The notes beneath the pieces are model-generated. The model searched no databases, had not been told where the DNA came from, and saw only the letters and a program-made list of their open reading frames with translations. Shown here piece after piece: positions 13,578 through 24,849 of a DNA stretch of 64,000 nt. The DNA lies in contig CM022299.1 of assembly GCA_011799875.1 (NCBI GenBank), positions 341,870,307 to 341,934,306 on the forward strand, written 5' to 3'. Both the position numbers and the translations under genes were made by a program. Every line of letters starts with the position of its first letter. The first letter of the stretch is position 1. The DNA is from Thinopyrum elongatum (taxonomy: Eukaryota; Streptophyta; Magnoliopsida; Poales; Poaceae).

Positions 13578-13600
13578 CCCCCCCCCCCCCCCCCCCCCCC
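13578..13600 (+). repeat. C homopolymer, about 23 bases
   Basis: An uninterrupted C run inside an array unit, at a place where the other units have 4-7 C. The length may be affected by sequencing error. Confidence 0.85.
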
Positions 13601-13818
13601 GGCCGCCAATCGACGCGTGGTATATATATACTCCTACTGTAGCACAAACCAAAAAGAATCATTCCTTGATGGTCAAATTAGCATCTCTCTCATTGGGTCA
13701 AAGTGATAGAGGACAACCTCGCGGCCCACAGATGGAAAAGCGCCGCACGCGAGTGAGTTCCTATAGGGCAACCACCACGTGCATGGTATTACGTGATGTT
13801 TGAATACCAATGCACAAC

Positions 13819-14333
13819 TGAGCCATACACCCGATTTTACAAGAAGGCTTGGTGCGGAAAAGAAAAGAGGGCGGCCTGGCCCCTTTTCTTCTTATCATAT
13901 CACAAGGGCGCTGCTCTGTATGGTATAGTACTGTGGAGCAAGTTTGGGAGTCCTTTCCACTCATTGAGGATTCTATCTAAAAAAGGTCAATGGGGGAGAC
14001 TACTTTGAAGTCCGGGCTGAACAAACTACTTCTCCTGCTACCAAAACAGACCAAAAAGAAATCATTATACAGGATAACTGCTGTAGAGATAAAATGTAGG
14101 AAGGAGAAAGTTGGTTTCAATGAGTCATGTGAATTGTAGAAGAAATAGGTAAACAAGGGGGGTTAATATATATACGTTGAAAAGCAAGGGGATAAATTGA
14201 ACGAAATGAAGAGCAATCCAAGCATGCGCGGTCTTCTTCAAACCGAAGGGGAGAGCCCCAGTAAGATAAGATTGAATTCATCTCGGAGCTTTGGAATAAG
14301 AAGATGGACCAAGCACCCACCAACTTAATTGTG
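13819..14333. other. 515-bp foreign insert inside a tandem unit
   Basis: The unit breaks off after 'aatgcacaact' at about 13818 and resumes at 'actttgatgtggcacc' near 14334. The intervening DNA has no similarity to the array and contains no terminal repeats. 'act' occurs at both junctions, which would fit a 3-bp duplication or microhomology. The composition and phrases such as 'accgaaggggagagcccc' remind me of plant organellar, especially mitochondrial, DNA, but I cannot identify a gene in it. Filler DNA from break repair or an unknown element are the alternatives. Confidence 0.45.
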
Positions 14334-14446
14334 AGACGACTTTGATGTGGCACCTGCCTCTGGAACCGTAAAGTCCCCACATGGAGCGAGGTTATGATGC
14401 ATGTATAGTATACATGTTGCCCCCTCTTTGACATGTACTACATACT

Positions 14447-14451
14447 CCTAC
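14447..14451 (+). repeat. target site duplication of T1, left copy
   Basis: CCTAC immediately before the LTR at 14452; identical to 27897-27901. Confidence 0.9.
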
Positions 14452-15003
14452 TGTCATGGGGTTAACAAGGCAGATGCCCTCGTGAAAGGACTTAGGTGCG
14501 AGGCCATGGCTACGGTGATTAGCTTAAAGGGGTTGAGCGGGATGAAAGACACAGATTTACCTAGGTTCGGCCCCTCACAGTGGAGGTAAAAGCCTACTCC
14601 TGCTCTCATTGATTATTGCTTGAGTATCTATTACAAGGGAGCGGATTCACTTGACCTAGCTATCGATTGATTGTAACTTGGGCTTACCCGCCACAGGGAC
14701 TCGCCTTTATATACACAGGGCGAGGCCCTGGGCTTACAAGAGTCCGGGTCGGGCTACACTTCGTAACCGATCCTGGATCTAAACCGCCTTGCCTTCTTTG
14801 GCAAGTCGCCATCGGGCACCTTATACTTCCGGGTCACGCACCGCCTTCTGGCCTTGGGCCTCCATCCGGCCCACCTCGTAAGTCGCCTCCCTATCTTCAT
14901 GTATTAGTATCTTGGGCCTATTCTAAGGCTTCATTGTTTAAGTCGCCAACAGCCTAACCCGGCCCTTATAGGGCGGGTTACATCGTGGAGTCATATCCCA
15001 ACA
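14452..15003 (-). mobile_element. 3' LTR of T1
   Basis: 552 bp, plus strand TGTCATGGGG to ATATCCCAACA. It aligns throughout with 27344-27896 with scattered substitutions. The TATA-like segment of the LTR (minus TATATAAAGG type) is near 14695-14705. The bases just inside the LTR do not form a strong purine tract. Confidence 0.95.
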
Positions 15004-15282
15004 TTAGGACCCAGATTGATTTGGACTTGTTCATATCAATCTTCACTGTCTCTGGTTGGCGAGTCTTCTTTGATTCTTCTAAACATTTAACCTTTAACAA
15101 AACTTCATAACCCGCCATAAGAAAGGATGTCGTCATCTTCATAAATTTAGAAAAATCCTCATGATGTCATGGAGGATCTTTTGCATTAACCAACCATTCC
15201 GAAGGTCGAGGCGCCCTTTTTGTTGTAGAAGTTATTATGCCTCCTCGATTTTCACGCATGCATGTTACTGCACCCTTTTCCT

Positions 15283-15292
15283 TATAAATAAG
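15283..15292 (+). promoter_or_regulatory. TATA box for the antisense ORF of T1
   Basis: TTATAAATAA in the context 'ccttttccttataaataagc', opposite to the element's own sense strand and about 700 bp before the antisense ORF start. Element T2 has the same box in the matching place (38253-38262) and C has one before its antisense ORF (55864-55871). A 5' UTR intron is likely (donor AG/GTACTA near 15484, acceptor just before 15980). Confidence 0.65.
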
Positions 15293-15989
15293 CATGGGGG
15301 GCCTGCCCTTTTCACTTTTCATCCCCATCGCCTCCACTTCTTCTTCTTCCTCATGATGCCCATCGCGACTGGAGCTCCGCCGCACCCGACGAACTGCACC
15401 GGCTTCCCTCGGTCAACGTCGCAGCACCGTCCTACCACCAGCAAGGTCTAGCGGCACGCCTCCGCCTTTCTCCACTGAAAACAGGTACTACTTCCATCCT
15501 CTTTCAGATCTGCATTAGGTCAGTCGAGTTCGTAGTGTTCATTAGAGTTCATCCTAGTTCTTCGTATCTTTTGAACGGAAGTTGTTTTTGATCCGAGAAT
15601 AATAGAGGAATATTGTGGTAGCAGTTTTTAGCACCATCTTGAATCTGGATAACTTGTACTCATCTCTAGAATCAGCTGATATCTTAATTGCTCTTCCGCC
15701 ACTGCCTTGCTAGGTTTAGTAATTCCTTTCCTTTTTGCACTACTTGTAGATCCGTAAATATAGCTGTGAACTGTGAAACCTGTTTGCCCCATACTTAGCA
15801 AAATTTCACCAATCTTGGATTCCTTAGATAATTGACCCACCCTTCACCTTTCGAGCGACTTACCAATGTATTTGTAACTCGCCAAGAATTTCCAGAAATT
15901 GCTTCTTTCAGTTAACCTGCCATTAGCTTAAGATGGCTTACCTTTGTACTTTGCTTTTAACCCGCCTTCATATTTTTAGGCGGCTTAAC

Positions 15990-18900
15990 ATGGCCAAAAC
16001 TACTCTTTGCAATTGGGGTCCTTTTCTGGTCACCGAGCAGATGCTCAAAGATTACGTAGATCAAGGTCTGTTAGCGGCTCAGGAAGAAATTGGCTGGCGG
16101 CTCAGCCAAGGGGAAAATGTCCCTAATCCTGGCGAGGGAGAAGTGATTGTTTTCACTGACCATATTTTAGGGGCTTCACACCGCCCGGGTCAAAATTCTT
16201 TCAAGATGTTTTGCATTACTTCAACCTCCATCCTCAAGACATAGGTCCAAACTCAATAACAAACATCTGCCACTTCCAAATATTTTGTGAAGTCTATTTA
16301 CAAGTAGAACCCACCGTCGCTCTCTTCAAGGAGTTCTTCTATTTGAATCACCAGACTAAGTGTGCCAGTGGTCCATTTCAAGAACTAGGTGGAATCTCAA
16401 TTCAGAGACCCCGAGACGGCTGCTTTCCTGCCGCTGTTTTGTTGAGCCACCCCAAGGGTTGGGTTAAAACCTGGTTCTATTGCAAAAACACTGCCCCAGC
16501 AAATGAAAATCCTCTGCCGGGTTACCGGGTTGATCGTCTTCCCATCGATTTTGACCCGCCAAGCAAACTTCTTCCAACTGAACACACTGAGGCTCCCCAA
16601 TACTATCCCAAGGTAACAGCTTCGCTAGCCAATGGGTTGACAGGGGTCGACTTAGCCCGTTGCTGGGTTTCATGGTGGATTCTTCCTCTAAGTTGCCGGC
16701 CTAATTTAATGTGTGAGTACTCTGGCGAGTCAGATGACCCTCAACGATATGGGTCTGACAATTTTACTGCTGATGAAGTCTTTCAAGCTGTGAACTCTTT
16801 ACTTGGGGAGCCACAAGAGAATTGCAACAAAGTTGGATTGCCTCCGTTTTTCAAGGCTAACCCGCCCCCAGCTGTAAGTATTACTTTATGTCTGGTTTAA
16901 AAATATCTTTGACTCTGTTCTATGGCTTACTTATCAATCTGCTCTTATTATATAGACTGACTCAGCCTTTTGGAAAAGGAAGATTAAATTTGTTGCACCT
17001 AAAAAGAAGAGTGGTCCAAAACCAAAGAAAACCAAGCCAGCTGCCATGGCTAAACTGGCCGCTGCGAGCAAGTCACTGGAAATTGATGACCAATCTGAGG
17101 TAGAATTTGACTCTCTTGGCCGTCTCTTTAATGACTTAGCTGACGCTTCTTACTCATAGGATGATGGTGCATCAAGCTGGGCTGATAATCAAGAGGTAAT
17201 TTCTATCTCTTCCGGCTCAGACTCGCCACCTCCAAGGGGAATTAGGCGGTTTGTCCGGAAAGTACCATTTTCTCACCCAAATGCTTATTTAGACCCAAAC
17301 TTTATTTTGAAGAAGGCTCAATATGATGCAAGACGCCAAACCAGGAGTGGCGGCTCTGGTGACCTAATGGCTGGGTTAAGTCATGAACCTTCCGCCCGTA
17401 AGCGGCCAGCTGAGGTGCCACACAATCCAAATGCTTCCTCACCTAAAGCTGGTCTTATACGACATCCTCTTAACCCTTCTGACTCTGATTACCAGGAGTC
17501 GCCACCTTCTTCTGGCAACTCATCTCAAACACAGTTGCCCGCCTTCATTCTGAAACGAGGGTAAGCCTTTGATTTTACTTATAGCCCTTCAGCTTTTTGC
17601 TATTAAACATGTCTTAATACTCAATGTGATCACAGGGCCAAAGCCAATGAGAAGAAAATAAAAGTTTGCGACTCTTCCAAGGCCCCTCAAATTTCTGAAT
17701 CAGAAGAGCAGGTACTGGTAACTCCAGAAATTAATCCTGCACAGCCCGAGGAACCTCAAAACAAACAAGATGACCCGCCTCCACAGGTTGAGACCACGGT
17801 TCCTAAGGCCATGGAAGCTGATATCAACCCGGCGAGTAACCCTGGCCCGCCAAGTCCTAAACCTTCTTCCCCTGCCAAACCGACTAACAAGAGTTCTGAT
17901 GATGATGACATTGATGATATTACCATCACCGGGACGGCTTTTAAAGCGCCCGAAGCCTCCAAAGTGTTAACCAAGCAATCTGCTAAGGAAGAGGTGCCCT
18001 TACTAGAAAAGGGGAAGGCCAAGCTTGATCTGGAAAACTATGCCTCATTCAGCGCAGGCAAGTTGCATGCGGGCTATTTAAGCCGCCTTCATACCAGCCG
18101 TGATATGGAGGCCGGCTTAGTCAACCTGATGAAGTAGAAGTATGAGGTACGAATGCATTTAACCCCTCTTTAGTTATCTTGCACATATGTATCCATATAG
18201 CCCCCAAGTCTTAAGTATAGGAAGAATATTGAGTATGCTTGAGACTTGTAAAAATTTCCAAAGTGTAGCCCCCAAGGGTCGGCTTATCTTTGAAAGATGA
18301 GCCGGGTCTTTTAAAATGAGAAATTTGACAAATCACTCATAGCCCCCAAGGGCCAGCTTAGTCCTACCAAGATGAGCCAGGTCTTCTGTATCGCCAAGTT
18401 AAAAACTTCATCGTACATTAGCCCCCAAGTGCCAAGGATATTGCTTGCAATGTGCTTGGGACTTAAATACCAGTGTGGAACATGAACTCAAACATCTTAG
18501 CACTTATTTGAACACTATCTATTGCTTGTAACCCTTGGCAGGAGGCTTTGAGTTTGGGCGAGTCAAACATCGCCGATTTAAAAGCAAGCTTGGAGACATA
18601 ACAAAGTGAACGTGCCAAGGCTGAACTAAGTCTGAAATCATCTTTGGAGGATATTGAGAAGATCAAGGCCAACTTTGATGTAGAAAGATCCTCCTGGGAA
18701 ACTGAGAAGGCCATGCTTCTGAAAAGAGTGGAAGATGTTGAAACCGAGTTTAAATCCGTGACTGAAGAATTGTCCGGCTTAAAAAAGCATATTTCTCAAA
18801 TGACAGCCGCCATCTTTGGTAAGTTTAACTTGTATTCAATTGAAGTAACTCATCACCTGCTTAAGGTGCCTTAACTCGCCTGGCGACTCAAAATATTTGA

Positions 18901-19637
18901 CTTCTAACTCGCCTGGCGACTCATGTGCAAAAATGCTTAACAGGTGCCAGAAGTGCTATCCTTGGACAAAATATGTTGTTGAAGCTGAAAGATGTTTACT
19001 CTTTAACGGAAAAGCTGTACGCTGGAAGCCTGCAAACTCTCGTGGCCATATCAAAAGGCAAGAAGCCTCCAACACTTATCAAGACTGTGCTGGATCATCT
19101 ATCAACGGTGCCAGGGCAGATTGAGGAGCTGAAACTTTCAGCCGCCCGCTCAGGAGGTATTACTACCCTAAGCTGGGCCAAACCTTGGCAATCGGAGCTA
19201 GATCCAAACGAGATGGCTGGTGGGTGCCCAGAGTTCAACGATGACGGGTCTGTCTTTGAAGAGGCTAACTTTACCAGATGTGTGAAGAGATGTGACCCTC
19301 GGCATGTCAACTGGCATGGGAGCTAGATTTAACCAAGTATCAGCCGGCTTACGACAGCAACAATGCCCACATTAAGGCACTGTCCCACAACATTGTAGAT
19401 CTGACTCCGCCAAGGCGTAAGCACACTTTTGCTCCTGATATTGACCCCGCTCCTGTTATGAATGATGAAGCTGCCTTCGAAGCCTTAACTGGTATCAACT
19501 GCACGTCGGGCAATCTTCAGATTTCCAGTGAAGACCCGGCACAGGATGACCCGGGAACCTCCAGCACAAGGCACCAAGACGATGTTAACCCAGCGGGGTC
19601 TAACCCGGATGTCACAGAGGCCGGCTCAAAGGAATGA
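15990..19637 (+). pseudogene. antisense extra ORF of T1 (Transposase_28-like, multi-exon, decayed)
   Basis: The start is ATG at 15990 (MAKTTLCNWG). The N-terminal part, to about 16870, resembles the plant 'putative gypsy type transposon' domain (Transposase_28): conserved LHPQDIGPNSI, FCEVYL, HPKGWVKTWFY, LPGYRV and LTANGLTG-like blocks. Exons follow after introns near 16873-16955, 17565-17637 and 18148-18540. They code for a Lys-rich segment, an acidic Ser/Pro-rich linker, a coiled coil (about 18540-18820) and a C-terminal domain with VPGQIEELKLSAARSGG. Damage includes a one-base loss near 16188 and stops at about 17157 (TAG), 18135 (TAG) and 18598 (TAA). The last codon is TGA at 19635. Homologues are in T2 and C. 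Its function is unknown; such ORFs are known from Tat-type elements. Confidence 0.75.
18199..18429 (-). repeat. four CTTGGGGGCT motifs in an intron of the antisense ORF
   Basis: Plus-strand AGCCCCCAAG at 18199-18208, 18267-18276, 18341-18350 and 18420-18429. Two further copies are at 20568-20577 and 20641-20650. In the sense direction of T1 this is CTTGGGGGCT, close to the purine tract that precedes the 3' LTR of element C (TTCGGGGGCTAC, 56309-56320). Confidence 0.8.
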
Positions 19638-20238
19638 TCTTAACTCCTGAAAAACTTTGGTTGAAAAAACTTTCAAGCTCAGCTTTAGCCTTATAATAGC
19701 TAGTTAAAACTTTTATCTGCCCTGTCATGCCTTCGTGCATGTTTTTACTAACTTGTGCTTGAGCAGCTGAACCTCTTTATATGTTTAACGAAGCTGTTGA
19801 TGCCTGTTTTGCTTGTCAATATCCCTGTCTTGACATATAATCTGAAAAGATCCATCAATGCTTATACTGGCGACTTATAGTCAAAATCCAGGGCGAGTTA
19901 ATAATCTAATGATTCATGGTCAGATCCAATTATTGAAAAGAATCCTTTGGCGGCTTATAGCCACAATCAGCTCAATGCTTCATAATCAGATCCGATCATG
20001 AAAATATTTCCTTGGCGGCTTAAAGCAACAATAGGCTCAATATAGAGCAATATAACCCGGATCTGTATGAGTCGGAACTCATCATCTGTATATAAAAGTT
20101 TCTGCAAAATAGAGAACATAAACATGTATATCACATATATTTGTTAAGCCGGTTTGTAGGGCACGACCCAAAAAGATTGGTTTTGAAAAACTCAAATTTT
20201 TACTTCAAAGAAGCTTGGCATGCTAGCCTTTCATCCCG

Positions 20239-20482
20239 TAAGCAGGCTCTCACGTGACATAAATCCATTGGTTTAACCTTAACTAGTTCAGGGTCTTCCG
20301 AGAAGATTGACTGTTAAGAGGACAACGGGTCACATAGCGGAGAGACTATAGCAGACAAGTGAGTTTATCCTAGCTCTCTATAAGCCGGCTCTCACGTGAC
20401 AAAAACCGCCGTTTTAACCTTGACAAGTTCAGGGTCATGGAAGATTGACTGTCAAGAGTACGGTGGGTCACCTGACGGAGTA
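20239..20482. repeat. 142-bp tandem duplication with CACGTG boxes
   Basis: Copy 1 is 20239-20380. Copy 2 runs from 20381 to about 20482 and is shorter. Each begins 'taagc.ggctctcacgtgac', with CACGTG at 20251-20256 and 20393-20398, followed by 'ttaacctt.ac.agttcagggtc'. The copies differ by substitutions and small indels. Confidence 0.8.
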
Positions 20483-20507
20483 GCAAGTTGCAAACAGGCA
20501 GGTATAA

Positions 20508-20653
20508 CCCATAATATGGCATGGAAGCCGATCAAAAGGGTAAGATAGATATACTCGTTGAGTAGGAAGCCCCCAAGTGACCCATAATATGGCATGGAAG
20601 CCGGTCAAGAGGGTAAGATAGCTATACTCGTTGAGTAGGAAGCCCCCAAGTGA
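20508..20653. repeat. 73-bp tandem duplication
   Basis: 20508-20580 and 20581-20653 are the same 73-bp sequence with about three differences ('ccgatcaaaag' against 'ccggtcaagag', 'agatagat' against 'agatagct'). Each copy ends with the AGCCCCCAAGTGA motif. Confidence 0.9.
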
Positions 20654-20794
20654 CCTTATGATCAACCGATAAAAACTTATGCATAGAAAATATGAGATGA
20701 AACGACAAAAGCCCCGAAATTTGGGGACGCCGATGTTGATCATAAAAAGATATGTACATCGATGAAGGTATATACAATGATGAGAGCCAATGAC

Positions 20795-21020
20795 TCAAGT
20801 GTAGTAAGGCCAAAGATGAGCAATGTTCCAAGGCCTGCTGGTCTCCTCCTCAGATGTGCGTGAATCTTTATTCTCACGTATGTCAATGAGGTAGTATGAA
20901 CCATTGTTGAGGTTTTTGCTGACCAGAAAGGGTCCTTCCCAAGGAGGTGAAAGCTTATGCATCCCTGTCTGATCTTGAATCAGACGGAGCACTAAGTCGC
21001 CCTCCTGAAAGGTCCAGCTT
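20795..21020 (-). pseudogene. integrase C-terminal tail of T1 pol
   Basis: Continues the integrase frame after a stop at 21020. It carries the typical 'GD.VLR..Q......KL.P.WEGPF.V' block followed by a short tail ending NIAHLWPYYT and a stop at 20795. There is no chromodomain, as expected for Tat elements. Confidence 0.8.
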
Positions 21021-21790
21021 CAAACCCTACAGCTATGATAGCGACGTAGGTCTTGCTGATAAATTGCTGAACGAGCCGCCACAAGATCACGCTCCTCCTC
21101 AAGAGCATCCAAAGTGTTCTGATGCGCCATCTCATTATCAGTCTCCACATAAGCCGCCACGCGGGGCGAGTCATGACAAATATTGCTTGGGAGAACTGTT
21201 TCAGCACCATAAACCATGAAGAAGGGTTCATAACCCGTTGACCTATTGGGGGTGGTCCTGATGCTCCAAAGAACCGAAGGAAGCTCTTCCACCCAACAAC
21301 CCGGAGTCCTTTTTAAGGGAACCATGAGCCGGTGCTCGATTCCTCTCAAAATCTCCTGGTTAGCACATTCTGCCTGACCATTGGACTGAGGATGTGCAAC
21401 TGATGAAACATCAAGCCTGATGTGCTCTCTTTGACAAAATTCCTTCATAGCACCTTTAGACAAATTCGTCCCATTATTAGTGATGGTACTATGAGGATAA
21501 CCAAAGCGGAAAATTAGCTTTTTGACTAACTGAACTGCAGTAGCCGCCTCACAATTACTGATCGGCTCTGCCTCAACCCACTTAGTGAACTTGTCAACTG
21601 CCACCAGAAGGTGGGTCTTCTTGTCCTTAGACCTCTTGAAAGGTCCAACCATATCAAGCCCCCAGACCGCAAACGGCCAAGTGATTGGGATCATCCGCAA
21701 TTCCTGAGCTGGCACATGAGCTTGCCTTGCAAACTTATGACACCCATCGCACTTACTAACAACATCCTCTATGTCTGCATGAGCTGTCAA
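21020..21790 (-). pseudogene. integrase of T1 (catalytic Asp to Asn)
   Basis: The 256-residue open stretch begins in the zinc-binding part (CDGC at residues 14-17) and covers the core. The first catalytic Asp is D46 (AVWGLDMVGPF), and the Glu is E141 (NGQAECANQ), 35 residues after position 105. Position 105, which should be the second Asp of the D,D-35-E triad (TITDNGT), reads Asn (TITNNGT), so even a repaired protein would lack activity. The upstream zinc-finger His residues lie at 21791-21873 in another frame, so there is a frameshift relative to the RNase H part. Confidence 0.9.
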
Positions 21791-21873
21791 CTAGAAAAAT
21801 CCATGACGAAACGCCTTAGCACCAGTGATCATGAGCCGGCGTGATGACCACAGTCACCCGCATGTATCTCTTG

Positions 21874-22506
21874 CTAAATCTCGCGGCCCTCTTTAGGAGA
21901 GACACAAGGTTGAAAAACACCAGTCACACTGCATCGATGTAACTCACCATTGACAATAGTCATAGACTTAGAACGCCATGTAATCTGCCGCGCCAAACTT
22001 TCGTCCTCAAGTAACTCGCCATGAGTGAGATAAGCCAGATAAGGCAGCGTCCAGTGAGGAATAGCATGAAGAGCCGCCACCAACTGTCCTTCCGGGTCAG
22101 GAATTGCAAGATCTTCCTCAGATGGTAATTTGATCGAAGGATTGTGTAACACATCGAGGAATACATTAGGGGGCACCGGCTTACGTTGAGACCCAAGCCA
22201 GGATAGTGCATCAGCCGCCTCATTTTTCTGTCGATCAATATGATCCACCTGATAACCCTTAAAGTGACCAGCAATATTATCAACCGCCTGACGATAAGCC
22301 ACCATGAGCGGGTCTTTGGAGTCCCACTTTCCTGAAACTTGCTGAGCCACTAGGTCTGAGTCGCCCAGGCACTTGACCCGGCTTAAATTCATCTCCTTGG
22401 CCATATGAAGTCCATGGAGCAAAGCTTCATACTCAGCTGCATTGTTAGTACAAGGAAACATGAGCCTTAAAACATAACAGAATTTATCACCTCGTGGGGA
22501 AGTCAA
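21874..22506 (-). pseudogene. second (archaeal-type) RNase H of T1 pol plus linker
   Basis: A 210-residue open stretch in the same frame as the RT part. Active-site-like residues are visible: Glu in NNAAEYEA, Asp in GDSDLV and Asp in NEAADALS. The first Asp (HFDGS) lies just upstream at about 22545, separated by a TAG at 22531. The following linker (to 21874) leads into the integrase. Two RNase H regions in one pol are a hallmark of Tat-type elements. Confidence 0.85.
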
Positions 22507-22530
22507 AATAACTCCAGCCCCTGAGCCTTC

Positions 22531-23934
22531 CTATTGCCTAGACCCATCAAAGTGGATTATCCAGTATGTGTTGTTAGGCTTCTCCTCAGGTGTTTGCAAT
22601 TCTGTCCAATCATTTATAAAGTCCACCAAAGCTTGGGACTTGATGGCTGTTCTTGGCATATATTTCAGATTATGAAGCCCAAGCTCGATTGCCCACTTAG
22701 CAGCCCGGCCATTGGCTTCTCTGTTCTGAATAATATCCCCCAAAGGAGCAGAGCTGACCATCGTAATAGGATGCCCAAGAAAATAATGTTTCAGCTTGTG
22801 ACTCGCCATGAACACCCCAAATACGAGCTTCTGCCAATGTGCATATCTTTGCTTAGACTCAGTTAAGGCTTCACTGACACAATAAACCGGCCATTGGACT
22901 GGGTACTCCTTTCCCGCCTCCTTGCATTCCACAACCACTGCTACGCTGACAGCCTTATTATTAGCCGCCACGTACAGGAGCAAAGGCTCTTTTTCTATAG
23001 GAGCAGCCAAGATGGGTGGCTCAGCCAACTATTTTTTGAGCGCCTCAAATGCCTTATTAGCTGAATCACTCCAAACAAAATGATCCGTCTTCTTCATCAT
23101 CTGATATAAAGGGATTGCCTTCTCTCCCAGGCGACTTATGAACCGGCTTAAGGCCATAATACGACCCGCCAAGCGCTGGACGTCATTGACACACGCCGGC
23201 TTACAAAGTGAAGTGATGGCCTTTATCTTCTCTAGGTTAGCTTCAATGCCCCGTTCTGAGACCAGAAAACCGAGCAATTTACCTGCAGGTACACCAAAGA
23301 CACACTTGGCCGGGTTAAGCATCATCTTGTAGGCCCGGAAATTGTCAAAAGTTTCCTTCAAATCATTAAGTAAAGTGTCCTTCTTCCTAGACTTGACCAC
23401 AATATCATCCACATAAGCATGAACATTTCGCCCAATTTGATCATGAAAACAGTTCTGAACACAGTACTAATAAGTCGCCTGGGCACTCTTGAGCCCAAAA
23501 GGCATGGAAACATAGCAGAAAGCTCCAAAAGGTGTGATGAAGGCCGTCTTCTCTTGGTCTTTAACTGCCATCTTGATCTGATGATAACAAGAATAAGCAT
23601 CCAGGAAGCATAAGCTCTCACAACCCGCCATTGCATCAATGATCTGGTCAATACGGGGGAGAGAAAACGGATCAGCTGGACAAGCCTTGTTAAGATCTGT
23701 GTAATCAACACACATACGCCATGTGCCATTTTTCTTAAGTACAAGCACAGGGTTAGCCAACCACTCAGGGTGAAAAACTTCCACGATAAACCCAGCCGCC
23801 AAGAGCCGGGCTACCTCTTCTCCAATAGCCTTACGTCGTTCTTCGTTGAAACGACGGAGGAACTGTTTTACTGGCTTAAACTTGGGATCCACATTAAGGT
23901 TGTCCTTAGCAAATTCTCTCGGTACACCCGACAT
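22531..23934 (-). pseudogene. reverse transcriptase and first RNase H of T1 pol
   Basis: One reading frame with in-frame stops at 23467-23469 and 23029-23031. RT blocks in order: RMCVDYTDLNKACPADPFSL, FLDAYSCYHQI (catalytic D112; Gly is usual where Cys stands), TAFITPFGAFCY, MPFGLKSAQATY, then YVDD (about 23404-23415), LGFLVSERGI and the connection/RNase H part LLLYVAANN..VSVAVV, in which the usual active-site residues look degenerate. The stop at 23467 replaces a Gln that is conserved in this family (ATYQ), consistent with CAG to TAG. Confidence 0.9.
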
Positions 23935-23997
23935 GTCAGAAGGCTTCCATGCAAAGATGTCCCGATTCTCACGGATGAACTCGATGATCGTGCTTTC

Positions 23998-24705
23998 CTA
24001 TTTGGGATCCATATTAGCCCCCACAGTGAACTGCTGAGATGAGTCGCCAGGGACAAAATCCACTTGCTTGGTATCATTGGCCGACTTAAACTGCAATAGG
24101 GGGTCCTGTTCAGTAGTGGGCTTCTTCAGAGGGATCATATCAGCCGGGTCAACATTGTCCTTATAAAACTTGAGCTCCTCAGTAGCACAAGCTGACTCTG
24201 CATAAGTTGCATCTCCTTCTTCACACTCCAGGGCAACTTTCTGATCACCATGTACAGTAATTATCCCATTTGGCCCTGTTATCTTAAGCTGCAGATAAAT
24301 ATAACAAGGGCGAGCCATAAACCGAGCATAAGCCGGCCGTCCAAATAGAGCATGATATGGACTCTTAATCTTGACCACCTCAAACCACAACGTCTCTGTT
24401 CTGTAATTATACTCATCACCAAAAGCCACCTCTAGTGATATCTTTCCAACAAGGTAAGCCGACTTACCAGGCACCATGCCATGGAAAACTGTGGAGGACG
24501 GCTTGAGATTCTTGTCAGTCAGATTCATCCGGCGAAAAGTATCATAATACAGGATGTTGATGCTGCTACCACCGTCCATAAGTACCTTAGTGAACTTATA
24601 GACACCGACCTCAGGGGCCACCACAAGGGCTAAGTGACCCGGGTTATCAACCTGTGGCGGGTGATCCGCCCTGCTCCACGATATCGTGTGCTCAGACCAT
24701 GTCAA
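23998..24705 (-). pseudogene. aspartic protease region of T1
   Basis: A 235-residue open stretch in the pol frame. The active-site block is VLMDGGSSINILY (Asp at residue 44), followed by the expected RPAYARFMA and YIYLQLKITGPNG blocks. This order (DGGSS, then AxPH/RPxYxxY.LK.PGP.G) is the same as in element C at 43662-44135. It ends at a TAG at 23998; RT resumes 60 bp further on. Confidence 0.85.
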
Positions 24706-24849
24706 ATATTGCGGAACAGCCGGCTCTATCGCACGAACCGCCCGCTTATGAACCTTCTGATCTCGTTTGCAAAGACTTGTAGTGAAAATGTGGTACTGGC
24801 CCCCATTAAGCTGCTTTGGATTACTCTAATACTCTGACTGATTATTTTG

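Larger units (their letters stand above)
12020..14451. repeat. tandem array of about 320-355 bp units, left block
   Basis: An anchor block close to AATGCACAACTTTGATGTGG recurs at about 12131, 12480, 12814, 13170, 13493 and 13816 (interrupted), resuming at 14340. Spacings are about 350, 334, 356, 323 and 323 bp. Each unit also carries 'agtccccacac.gagc.aggttcatga', a 'ctcctac.gta.cac' block, 'ggacgacaacctcgcgggcccac' and 'gtgcatgtggcc' in the same order. The first short repeat (12020-12140) is a 61-bp partial duplication of the anchor part. Units are diverged, with indels. The array continues at 27902 after element T1. No protein-coding potential is seen. Confidence 0.85.
19638..20794. other. 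non-coding spacer of T1 between the converging antisense ORF and pol
   Basis: No coding region is supported. It contains two local tandem duplications (20239-20482 and 20508-20653) and AT-rich sequence that would serve as the 3' end region for both opposing transcripts. No terminator or polyadenylation site could be fixed. Confidence 0.6.
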
